Made by a program: the position numbers and the translations under genes. From Epinephelus fuscoguttatus (taxonomy: Eukaryota > Chordata > Actinopteri > Perciformes > Serranidae): a stretch of 64,000 nt of DNA. Positions 48,020 through 58,895 of the stretch are shown one piece after another (within the stretch, counting starts at the first letter, position 1; every line of letters starts with the position of its first letter). Under the pieces are notes generated by a model that made no database searches, was not told the origin of the DNA, and worked only from the letters and a program-made list of their open reading frames with translations. The stretch is from the NCBI RefSeq assembly GCF_011397635.1, contig NC_064753.1:25692322-25756321 (forward strand), written 5' to 3'.

Positions 48020-51000
48020 CTCCGAGAACCGTCACCTTATCGTGGTGGAGGAGTTTGAGTGCCATAATGCCCCTAGGAGCTATGCGGTCGGGGGCATTTT
48101 GCCCCTGGTAGGGTTTCCCATGGCAGATTGGTTCTGGGTGAAGGGTCAGATGAAGAACGGTTCAGAAGACCCTTCATGATGGATACAAACAAGGACACAT
48201 GTACCCAGCCCGGAGGGTTACCGGGGCCCCCCCCTGGAGCCAGGCCTGAGGTTGGGGCCCGTGGGCGAGCACCTGGTGGTCGGGCCTTCGCCCATGGGGT
48301 CCAGCCGGGCCCAACCCAAATCAGCTACATGGGCTCGTCCCCCTGCAGGCCCACCACCCGCAGAGGGATCCAGAAGGGTTCGGTGCATTGTGGATTGGGC
48401 AGCAGACCAAGGCAGGGGCCTTGGTGGTCCAATCCTCGGTTACAGAAGTTGGCTCTTGGGACATGGAATGTCACCTCTCTGGCGGGGAAGGAGCCGCAGC
48501 TTGTGGAAGAGGTTGAGCGCTACCGGCTAGATATAGTCGGCCTCACCTCGACACATAGTTCCGGCTCTGGAACCCTAGTCCTTGAGAGGGGTTGGACTCT
48601 CTCCTTCGCTGGAGTTGCTCCGGGTGAGAGGTGGAGGGCCGGGGTGGGCTTTCTGATAGCCCCCAGACTCTCTGCCTGTACATTGGGGTTTACCCCGGTA
48701 GATGAAAGGGTTGCTTCCCTGCGCCTTCGGGTCGGGGAACGGGTCCTGACTGTTGTCTGTGCTTATGCACCGAACAACAGTTCAGAGTACCCACCCTTTT
48801 TGAAGTCCCTGGGACGGGTGCTGGACAGTGCCCCGACCGAGGAGTCCATTGTTCTGCTGGGGGACTTCAACGCTCACGTGGGCAATGACAGCGGGACCTG
48901 GAGGGGCGTGATTGGGAGGAACGGCCTGCCCGATCTGAACCCGAGTGGTGTTCAGTTACTGGACTTCTGTGCGGGTCACTGTTTGGCCATAACTAACACC
49001 ATGTTCAAACATAAGGATGTCCATCGGTGCACGTGGCACCAGGACAGCCTAGGTCGCAGGTCAATGATCGACTTTGTAGTCGTATCATTTGACCTGCGGC
49101 CATATGTTTTGGACACTCGGGTGAAGAGAGGAGCAGAGCTGTCAACTGATCACCACCTGGTGGTGAGTTGGATCAGATGGTGGGGGAAGACGCCGCGCAG
49201 ACCTGGCAGGCCCAAACGAACAGTGAGGGTCTGCTGGGAACGCCTGGCGGAAGAACCTGTCCAGATGATCTTCAACTCCCACCTCCGGGAGAGCTTCGAC
49301 CGCGTCCCGAGGGCAGAGAGGGACATTGAGTCCGAATGGGCCTTGTTCCACTCTGCCATTGTCGAGGCGGCTGTGGCGAGCTGTGGCCGCAAGGCCGCTG
49401 GGGCCAGTCGTGGCGGTAATCCCTGAACCCGCTGGTGGTCACCAGAGGTGAGGGGAGCCATCAGGCTGAAGAAGGAGGCCTACAGGGCATGGTTGGTCTG
49501 TGGGTCTCCGGAAGCAGCTGACGGGTACCGGCTGGCCAAGCGGAGCGCAGCGGTGGCAGTCACGGAGGCAAAAACTCGGTCGTGGGAGGAGTTCGGTGAG
49601 GCCATGGAGGAAGACTACCGATCGGCTCCAAAGAGGTTCTGGCAAACCATCCGGCGCCTCAGGGGGGGGAGGCGGCAACTTGCTCACACTGTTTACAGTG
49701 GGGGCAGGGAGCTACTGACGTCAACTGGGCACATTGTCGGGCGGTGGAAGGAATACTTTGAGGGGCTCCTCAATCCCACCAACACGTATTCCAGTGAGGA
49801 AGCAGAGATGGGAGTCTCGGGGGCGGGTCATCCAATTTCTGGGGCAGAAGTTGCTGAGGTAGTGAAACAACTCCGAGGCGGCGGAGCCCCGGGGGTGGAT
49901 GAGATTCGTCCTGGATATCTCAAGACTCTGGATGTTGTAGGGCTGTCCTGGTTGACACGCCTCTGCAACATTGCGTGACATCGGGGCAGTGCCTCTGGAG
50001 TGGCAGACCGGTGGTGGTCCCCATCTTCAAGAAAGGGGACCAGAGGGTGTGTTCCAACTACAGGGGGATCACACTCCTCAGCCTACCCGGTAAGGTCTAC
50101 TCCAGGGTGCTGGAGAAGAGGGTCCGGTCGATAGTTGAACCTCAGATTGAGGAGGAGCAATGTGGTTTTCGTCCCGGACGCAGAACCGTGGACCAGCCCT
50201 TTACCCTCGCCAGGGTGCTGGAGGGGGCATGGGAGTTTGCCCAACCAGTCCACATGTGTTTTGTGGATTTGGAGAAGGCTTACGACCGTGTCCCCAGGGG
50301 CATCCCGTGGGGGGTGCTCCGGGAGTATGGGGTTGGTGGCCCCTTGCTAAGGGCCATCCAGTCCCTGTACCGAAGGAGCATGAGTCTGGTTCGTGTGGCC
50401 GGCAGTAAGTCAGACCTGTTCCCGGTGAGGGTTGGACTCCGCCAGGGCTGCCCTTTGTCACCGGTTCTGTTCATAACTTTTATGGACAGAATTTCTAGGC
50501 GCAGCCGAGTGGTGGAGGGTGTCAGGTTTAGTGACGGGAGGATCTCGTCCCTGCTTTTTGCGGATGACGTGGTCCTCCTAGCTCCATTGAACAGTGACCT
50601 CCAGCTCTCGCTGGGGCGGTTCGCAGCCGAGTGTGAAGCAGCTGGGATGAGAATCAGCACCTCCAAGTCTGAGGCCATGGTCCTCAACCGGAAAAGGGTG
50701 GATTGCCCACTCCAGGTCAGGGGGGAGGTCCTTCCTCAGGTGGAGGAGTTTAAGTATCTCGGGGTCTTGTTCACAAGTGAGGGTAGGATGGAGTGGGAGA
50801 TTGACAGGTGGATTGGGGCGGCGTCAGCAGTAATGCAGGCGCTTAACCGGTCCGTTGTGGTGAAGAGGGAGCTTAGCCAGAAAGCGAAGCTTTCAATTTA
50901 CCAGTCAATCTACGTTCCAACCCTCACCTATGGTCATGAGCTCTGGGTAGTGACCGAAAGAATGAGATCGCGAGTACAAGCGGCCGAAATGAGTTTCCTC

Positions 51001-51378
51001 CGCAGGGTGGCTGGGCTCAACCTTAGGGATAGGGTGAGGAGCTCAGACATCCGGGAGGGACTCGGGAGTAGAGCCGCTGCTCCTCCACATCAAGAGGAGC
51101 CAGTTGAGGTGGTTCGGGCATCTGGCAAGGATGCCTTCCGGACGCCTCCCTTGGGAGGTGTTTCGGGCATGTCCAACCGGGAGGAGACCTCGGGGCCGCC
51201 CCAAAACACGCTGGAGGGACTACATCACCCGGCTGGCCTGGGAACGCCTCGGGGTTCCCGCGGAAGAGCTGACGGATGTGGCTGGGGAGAGGACTGTCTG
51301 GGCTTCTTTGCTGAGGCTGCTGCCCCCGCGACCCGAACCCGGATAAGCGGAGGACGACGAATACGAGTACAAGTGCGA
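48020..51378 (+). mobile_element. Non-LTR retrotransposon (LINE) with 12-bp target-site duplication
   Basis: GTACAAAATCTT is duplicated at 48,008..48,019 and 51,379..51,390, framing a 3.36-kb plus-strand element. It opens with a GC-rich leader (ACCGTCACCTTATCGTGGTGG), encodes an apurinic-type endonuclease and a reverse transcriptase in one interrupted frame, and ends after CCCGGATAAGCGGAGGACGACG. The layout (single EN-RT protein, short 3' end with a simple tail) fits the RTE-like LINEs abundant in teleosts; the clade assignment is an inference. The element is strikingly GC-rich compared with its surroundings. Confidence 0.9.
48128..51346 (+). pseudogene. LINE endonuclease-reverse transcriptase ORF, disrupted
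   Basis: The endonuclease part (about 48,440-49,180) shows [27 protein letters not shown], a [10 protein letters not shown] block and [10 protein letters not shown], the catalytic landmarks of EEP-fold LINE nucleases. The reverse transcriptase part (about 50,000-50,900) shows NYRGITLLS, QCGFRPGR, CFVDLEKAYDRVPR, GLRQGCPLSP and the catalytic FADDVVLLA. The C-terminus (RWFGHLARMP, RPRGRPKTRWRDY) reads in a different frame at 51,104-51,346. Breaks: a TGA at 49,424 where related copies have CGA (a CpG decay), a TGA near 49,976, a frameshift just after it and another near 51,070. The copy cannot make a full protein. Confidence 0.88.
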
Positions 51379-51390
51379 GTACAAAATCTT

Positions 51391-52255
51391 AACTTGTAAA
51401 GTAGCTAGAAACTAAAGTTATCAAATACTTTTAGTGGTTTAAAAAGTACAATAATTACCTCTGAAATGTGGTGAGGCAGAGGAGGTGACATGAGATTGAG
51501 ATACTCACACTTGTATTTTAGTTCAGTAATTTTTGAGTAAATGTACTTAGTTATGTTCCATCACAGGTCAGCAGAAGGCGCACAGTAACTGATAGAAGCT
51601 GCAATCAGTGGACCAAGTATAGTAGTATTTCTTTATCCTTGAAATGTATTAATCCAATTTCTCTCAAACATAGTAATCTGAATTTTCTTATCACATTCAT
51701 GCATGTTTTTAAATTGTCCTCACATTTCTGGACTGGAAATTAGATGTTTTTTGTCTTATCTTAGTACCTTAGGATTCTTATGAGTAAGAGTGCTCTCTCT
51801 CTAAGAGAAGAGAAAAATAAGAAATTATTAGTGACTCCCATAAATCATTGGGCACTAACAAAATAAGAGCAAATTGTGGATACTAACAAAAGTAACAGAA
51901 AATGGGTTTGTATATAGTGTCTTGCATAAGACCCAAGGTTTCTAGTTGGTCTTGCACACATAAAACAGGTAGGAAAGCTAACTGCTTGTTGGAGTTTGTA
52001 AGTTGGAGTGAGTTGGAGTTACTTTTTATTACTCCTTTTGGATTTAAAAATTAGATGCAGAAAAATCCTGTAACAAATTTTATCAACTTTCATCACAATA
52101 GTTGTGGCTCACATCTACGTTTTCATGTACTTATCACACTGACCCACATTTTCTTGGGGAGTCAGTCCCATCAGGTTTACATACCAGTCAGATAAAATGC
52201 AAATTTATTTAAAATGCCAGCACGCCCATTCAAGAGTAACAACACCATGTTGGGA
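51391..52255. other. Intergenic interval between LINE and ctsb
   Basis: The first 170 bp continue the AAAGTAC-type repeat that received the LINE (GAGTAAATGTACTTAGTTATG near 51,540). The remainder is AT-rich with no supported gene. Confidence 0.5.
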
Positions 52256-52269
52256 ACCAAATACTGTTT

Positions 52270-53012
52270 TATTTATTCAGAACATAAAAGCTGCAGTCAG
52301 TATTTTGATTAATACAGGCAGACAGTCATAACAAATTTAAAAAAAACATTCATTTCTAATCTGACACTCGAAATTGAAAAACACTAACAGACATCAATCA
52401 CAATGAGTACATCCTGACATCATAGAGTGGCACTGAGAAATAATGAAAACATCAAATATGAAAGCTGTGACCATTAAAAATTAGACACATTCAGACAAAC
52501 TGTCCTGTGCTGCACTGGGCAGAGTCTTTCAATGTCTTTCAATAATGGGCTGTATTACTAAAAAAAAGGCCTATACTTTCCACTGGTGCAGAAAAAGGAG
52601 GTGAGGACAGGGGACCAAATGAAATTCAGCAGTGACAGTTTGTTTCAAATCACCTCAGATAAAATGAAATGCACATGCGTGTCTTCAGAACATTTTTTTC
52701 CTCCTGTGCAACCTTTTGATTGACCCCGCTTTAAGAGGTGAAGGAACGAGACCTTGCAACAGATCATTCGCGTTTGAGTTTTTTCTGTCTGCTGTCAAAA
52801 GAAAACACACACCATGTGTGCAACATGATCAGTGGGCTGGAACAAAAAATGACTAAAAGCTGTTAAATGAGTTCTTGAGCAGGCAAGTTGAGTGTGTCGC
52901 CCTCTAGTGATTATGTAATCGTCACCGCAGCTCAAAACCTGCAAGAGAATCAGAGAATCACAGACTTCATGTTAAAGTTCATGTTAAATCCAACTTTTGT
53001 TGAAGATTCACC

Positions 53013-53043
<31 letters not shown>

Positions 53044-53286
53044 CAACCGCTTCTTAGACTTAAAATGGAAGCTACTATGGTGGTACTTAGCCGACAGTTA
53101 ATTCAAAGCCATGTGGATTGTCCACAAATACAAGTATATGCACTCTAGTTTGGTTTATGACATTACATTTGGGAGGTTACAACAGAATAGCAGTGTTATA
53201 CTTTACAGGGACACAGTAAACAGATTTGTTTGATGTCAATAATTTATATTGCCATTACAAGTTGTTTTGTTGTCTTACCTTTGAGC
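52270..53286 (-). other. ctsb: ctsb 3'UTR, possibly with an intron
   Basis: After the stop codon (53,289..53,287) the exon runs only 8 bases further to a strong donor-like CAAAG|GTAAGAC (donor GT at 53,278-53,277). A matching acceptor (TTTTGACAGCAG) lies near 52,790, and an AATAAA on the minus strand lies at about 52,270. A spliced 3'UTR is therefore plausible; read-through without splicing is the alternative. An A28 run at 53,013-53,041 falls inside the proposed intron. Confidence 0.4.
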
Positions 53287-56200
53287 TTATTTGGGAATCC
53301 CCGCCACAATCTCAGACTCAATACCACAGTGATCTGATCCACGCAGGATCTTAAAGAAACCTGAAGACCAGAGACAAACCAGAGGGCAGTTTAACAAACT
53401 GAAAGAGAATAGCTTTGACCAAACACCAGTCATTGTCTGTTTGGAAGTATAAAATACCATCATATCTTAAAAATGCAGTTGGTAACATTTATGAAAATAA
53501 CTTTGTGCCATACTGTCACTACATTCTGAGAGAAGACCATGAAACAGTGTGTGAAAATAATCATGCCCCTCCTGTTCTTCCTACTGACTCTAAAATGGTA
53601 TTCGCTAGAGTCAGACCACAGTACCAGTCGCAGTCAAGACCCTAATGCAGCTGCGGAGTCATGTCAATCACTCCTTGAACTGTGGTCAAGTTGTCACACA
53701 GGCAGTGCTGATTAAATATGAATCAAGATTTTGTTACTGCGTTGTCCATTTCTCTCCTAAAATGTTTTCGGAAACATATTCTAGTATACATTTAACTGTT
53801 ACCAACTGGTTTCAACATTGTGGCCAGGTCACAAACTCTCATATTACAGCTAAACAGTACACTGAAATATGTTTCTGAAAACATTTGAGGTGGGAAATAC
53901 ACAATGCAGTAACACAATCTTGATTCACATTTGATCAGCACTGCCTAGTTTGACAGTCTGACAGCAGGTCATGAACTGTGACAGCTGCTTTTGAAAGTCC
54001 TCGGCTTTGATTGGTTGTATCGATCATGTGCAATAAGGCCATTAGAAATGTTACAAGGCAATAGAGTAGGCAGAGGAGTATAATTTTCTTTCACATATTA
54101 TCAGTCTCATTTAGTGCTGTGTAAATACAGAGATAGTTATAACTTATAAATGTTACCAACTGTAGCTTTAAGTGTGAGAACATATGGCATGTGCATTTGG
54201 GTTTCAAATTCATAGCAGCTGTCAAGTATATACAGTACAAGGAGTTTTACATAGCAAAGCATGATGGACTAGTTGATTTACTGGTATTTAACTTGTTGCC
54301 GACAAGTAGTTATATAATCTCATTCAACTCCACAATACCACTATGAAAAAATAGTCTCAGCTAAAATGTGCATGGGAATCCAGGCTTTGAATAGGTATGA
54401 AAAGTTTGTGACATAATCGGGATGTTGACTGAACGTGTTCATTCGAGGCTTCAGTGTGTTATATTAGACTGTTTTACACTGAAGGGTTTCTAATATTCCA
54501 TTTCCTTAATAAATGTAAATAGGAGAGCTAACATTTATTGTTGTTTGAATGTTAGTTATAAAGATCATAAGTGGTAAATGTGTGCCTCTGCTCACCGTTA
54601 TCACCCCAGTCAGTGTTCCAGGAGTTGGCACAGAGCCAGTAGGGAACACCACCCTCCTCGCCCCAGCCCAGGACCTTGATGGCATGGCCACCAACAGCAG
54701 ACCCAGTCATGTGCTGATACACACCTGGAGACAAGAAAAATAAAACAAGGCAATAGAGGGGAGGGTCAAGCAAGAGTTTGAGTTCAAGAGACTGTCAGAA
54801 ACAACATTTTACAGAACCACTGAGCAAAATGTGCAGTCAGAGTTCATCCTGTGCTCAACAGGTTGTGAGTGTACAAGTGCTCAGTATTCCACATGTTTAT
54901 GCTACATTTGTCTGTTGATGGTGCTCAAGTGCTTACCAGTCTTGTACAGCAAGAAGTCTTCATAGACGATGAAGGCTCCCTCTACTGGACCGTTCTTGTA
55001 TATCTCACTCTGGATCTGCTCCTCGTCTGACAGCACACTGTAGGACGTTTTACCTGCAACGCACTTTGAGTTAGGACCCTGTGCTGTGTGTGTGAGACAT
55101 AAACACTGTTCTTATGGCACATAGAAGAGTTATAATGGAGCATGACTTGATAAATAGATGAAACAATTAGACTTTATCAAAGATCTAACAAATACTATGT
55201 ATGATTCTAGATTTAATAAAACCTAAGACTATAACTGGTAGAGTGACAGGAATTCTAAATAAACTAAAATATATTCTCTTCACCATTTTGCTGTGTTTGG
55301 GAGGTTCCCGGGCACAGCTGCAGGTGAGGTCTGGACTTACACTAACTCCTACAGAGCTCATTTATGGAAGTAGTTTTTTCCTGCTGTCTTACCATAGTGC
55401 TTGTCTGCTTTGTAGCTAGGTGTGTATCCAGGTTCACACTGCAGGACGCATTGGGGTGTGTCTCCACCCTCTCCAGTGCAGGGGGGTCTAGTGCCATTCA
55501 CATGATGTTCACAGGGAGGGATGGTGTAGGGCCGACAACCTGGAGACACAAAGAGTAAAAACAGGTCAGGGGTCTCATTAGAATATGCCACAAAATGAGG
55601 CCTTTAAGAGTCATACACCACTTCCCACATAAAAGATGTGACGTATATAAAAAAACAACCTTAATACGAGAATGTGCACACCCGTATGGGATCTCTGACC
55701 CATGTGTACGAACATTTTGGAGACAGGGGAAATGGCGACACAGAGGGTGAGGTGGTGTACGCCAGATTGTAGAAATAAAGGCTTGCGTTCACATATTTAA
55801 TTTAACTTAATATCACGCTACTTGTAGAGCCACTTTATCCTCAATATGATTCCTAATCATAATGCAGGCCAAGATCACCATTACAAAACTTTTTGTGTTC
55901 ACCTATCAAACTTTGATCTCCAAATAACATCCCAGGGTATGGATACCACTGACTGTCGTGATTGGGTACACAGCTTTTGTCTGCACGTGCCCTTTTAGTA
56001 TGGTTCTGATGCACTGTTTTAAAAACGAGGTCTCAGAACTGTAGATACCACACGTGCGAATCACTGTGAGAGTGCCACACACAAAACTCACCAATGTGAG
56101 AGTCATAGAGACCACCAGAGACCAGTCCCACATTGGTCCAGAAGTCCCAGGCAGCTGAAGGGTAGCCACCGTTACATCTAAAAAGACAGACAGAAAACAA

Positions 56201-57838
56201 GGAAAGTTAATTTGTTTTCCACTTTTACAGACAACCACTACACACTCCCTGCCTTCAACTCCACAAGGTCGCACTGTACAACATCAGGGAGGCACTGATC
56301 CAACTTTTTCCTTTCCCAGTAGCAACTCTGAATCCCACTTCTTAGTGCTGTATCAACTGATCAAGAACTCATTCATTAGCACTTTCAAATTAGTTTACCT
56401 CTCTGCGTGGATCTCACTCATCTTTATGTAAGGTTACATTGAGACGACTGTACTTCCTGTGGATCAGTCATGTCACAGCTGATACCTGATCTGCTTAATA
56501 ATTTCAGTTTTGGCGCAGATGCTAATTCTCCGTATTGGTTCGGTACATTCCTGTAAATTATCAGTCTATGTTCTTATCAGATCATTCACTGGAGAGCTTC
56601 TTTTGGAGCCAATTCATTTTCTCCTCACATTAAATACTCAGTTATTCAAACTTGAAACCATGCAGTTTACTACTGAGCTCTGCTTGATAGTCCACTGAAA
56701 TCATCTACTCAGGAAAATTTGTTCACAACACAGTAGCAACATTTTCACACATTCCTGCCTCTCACCCCATGCCACAGCTGTCGCAGCAGGTCAGCAGATC
56801 CTCAGAGGAGATCTCCACACTGACTTTGCCATTGCTGTGGATACACAAACGGTCAGAGATGGCCTCTGCAGCACCAAATGCCTGTGGGCAGAAGAACCAA
56901 AACATGCCTCAGACACATAAATACAATTCAGTGTGAGTTTTTCCTCATCTGAACTGAGGGTTAAAAGGACAGAGGGTGTTGTTTACTGTATAGACTGCAA
57001 AGCCCTTTGAAACACGTTTGTAATTTAGGGCGGTGCACAGTGTAAATAAAATTAACTAAACTATCAGTTGTGAGTGTGAATACCTATATTTAGCATGGGT
57101 CCGTGTGTGTGCAGGGCTCCAAATCGAAAACCTTTTTCTGTGTACTGTCTATGTGCTGGGCCATGCTGCATTTAAACTTACATGCATCAATTTTTTTTTA
57201 CCTGCACCAAAACAATTTTTTGTGTATTTATTTGCCAACACCTTTGTCACAACAAAAAAAACAAAAACAAAAACAAAAAACACCCGCTGCAACATTTTCT
57301 TTTTAATGACAAGTCGGAAATGAGGAACTGGTCAGATTGTTACAATGTCATTTGAGCTGACTTTCCTTTTAATTTTCTCAATAACTGTACAGTAACATTA
57401 CTTCAAATTTTACATGGCCATAATCAGGGTCATGAAAGAGACTGAACCTGAACCTCAACAAGAACAAGACTACATTAAAAATGTAAGTAAACCTCTGAAC
57501 AGCAACGCATTGAATTTATGGGCGTTTAAAATTGTGGCCATTTTTAATGTGTTACACTATCACTGAATTTTATGTTGTACGGTAATAATACTTTAAGGTT
57601 ATATAGTCACAGTCTGGAACATTTTGAGCAGAAATCTAATGCACTCGGCAAAGCTATTATGGAAATGTTTTTATCATACTAGGATTTCATTGCAGACATC
57701 ACATATTCAACAATACTTATAATTGTATATGACATATAATACTAATTGCTGCAATGTTTCTTCATCTTTCCCAGTTATGGTAAGGATAAAGTTACGGTAT
57801 CCTTACTGGTCCTGTAACAGCACAAATTGATGCGCATC

Positions 57839-57870
<32 letters not shown>

Positions 57871-58895
57871 GGTTTTACACTGTGCTGCTGTTGCATTGCT
57901 GCTCTGTCTTGTCTGTCTGCATCCAATTTTTGAGCCACAACGTTATAAATTTGTTTTTCACTATGTGAGAAAATGAGGTGAGTGTTTGAAAAGTATAAAT
58001 TGTGAGAGTCTCACGGTCATTGCTTGAGAGCCCTGCACAACATATTTTCTGTAAGTGATGTGCACCGGTGGATGTAGAGCTGAGAATTACATGCACAGCT
58101 CAAATTTAGCATGCAAATGCACATGATATTTTGAGTCCCGGAATGTGTGACACATTACTAACCACAATCAAATTCACAATCATTAACAAAAGTCCCTAGA
58201 TAATTTGTTTCTTAAAATATTAATGCTCAGCCCCAGTGAAATGTGGTCACATCTTTTGAGCAGTGAGTTTTTCTCTCACCCAGCAGGATCCACAGGAGCC
58301 CTGGTCTCTGATCTCCTTCAGAGTGGGACAGTTGGGCCACTGCTCTCTTGAGTCAAAGTTTTTAGGCAGCTTCATGTCTCCAGAATACTGAACCCTAGAG
58401 TAGTAAACAGAGTCAAGTATTACTACCTAGACTTGACAAGGCTTGATCCAGGACACTGAAACCACTGCAAGTTTTTCTACATATAAATGTATACGGTCCA
58501 TGTATAATAGGGGGATGTGCAACACTGCATATACTCACTCTCACTGTTCTATACGCATGATGGAAAACTAATCTGAAGTGCATTTCTGGTGTGTCATGAG
58601 TGAGACTCACAAGACTGGCAGTTTGGGTCCCTTCAGCATCGTGCCGCAGAGTTTCTGGACGTAACTGTAGTCGACATTTTTGAAGTTGTGACCAGCCTGC
58701 AGGGGAGGAGAGAAATTTAGTCGCATAGAACCACACACAAAAGTCCACTGTAAGACAAAAGCAACAACTCACCCTCCAGGTAGTGTTGAGCTTATTGATG
58801 TAGTTCACCATGTCACCGGACAGTGGTTTGAGGTGGGGTCTGGCCAGGCTCACTGACAAGCTGGCAGCCAATAACAGGAGGGCTGCACGCCACAT
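53287..58895 (-). CDS. ctsb: Cathepsin B (lysosomal cysteine protease)
   Basis: Cathepsin B is a papain-family lysosomal protease with endo- and dipeptidyl carboxypeptidase activity. Coding exons from 5' to 3': 58895..58773, 58696..58611, 58394..58280, 56881..56766, 56177..56092, 55539..55393, 55053..54937, 54724..54596 and 53360..53287, giving 993 nt and 330 aa with all phases consistent. It has a signal peptide ([18 protein letters not shown]), a propeptide ([21 protein letters not shown]) and a mature chain starting near [12 protein letters not shown]. Catalytic Cys107 is in GSCGSCW, the occluding loop is [15 protein letters not shown] with its HH pair at 187-188, His277 is in [12 protein letters not shown] and Asn297 in [10 protein letters not shown]. 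The chain ends [12 protein letters not shown]. The start at 58,895 is preferred because a splice acceptor (TTTTTCAG) lies 5 bases upstream, making the longer N-terminal reading intronic. Which fish paralogue this is was not determined. Confidence 0.96.
53467..54171. mobile_element. 705-bp MITE flanked by TTAA in the last ctsb intron
   Basis: The left end reads TTAAAAATGCAGTTGGTAAC and the right end, on the other strand, TTAAAGCTACAGTTGGTAAC, both starting with TTAA. Inner inverted segments pair GAATCAAGATTTTGTTACTG with its complement and AAAATGTTTTCGGAAACATA with its complement, giving long imperfect arms. ORFs at 53,415-53,645 and 53,645-53,878 are products of this element, not genes. Confidence 0.75.
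57840..57867. repeat. Poly-A run of about 27 bases
   Basis: It lies in ctsb intron 3. No convincing retroposon body was identified next to it. Confidence 0.85.

Noticed and set aside
48252-50408. Several secondary ORFs on both strands of the LINE
   Set aside because: Out-of-frame shadows of the GC-rich EN-RT coding region.
53415-53878. Two adjacent ORFs between the last ctsb exons
   Set aside because: They fall largely within a TTAA-flanked MITE with long inverted arms.
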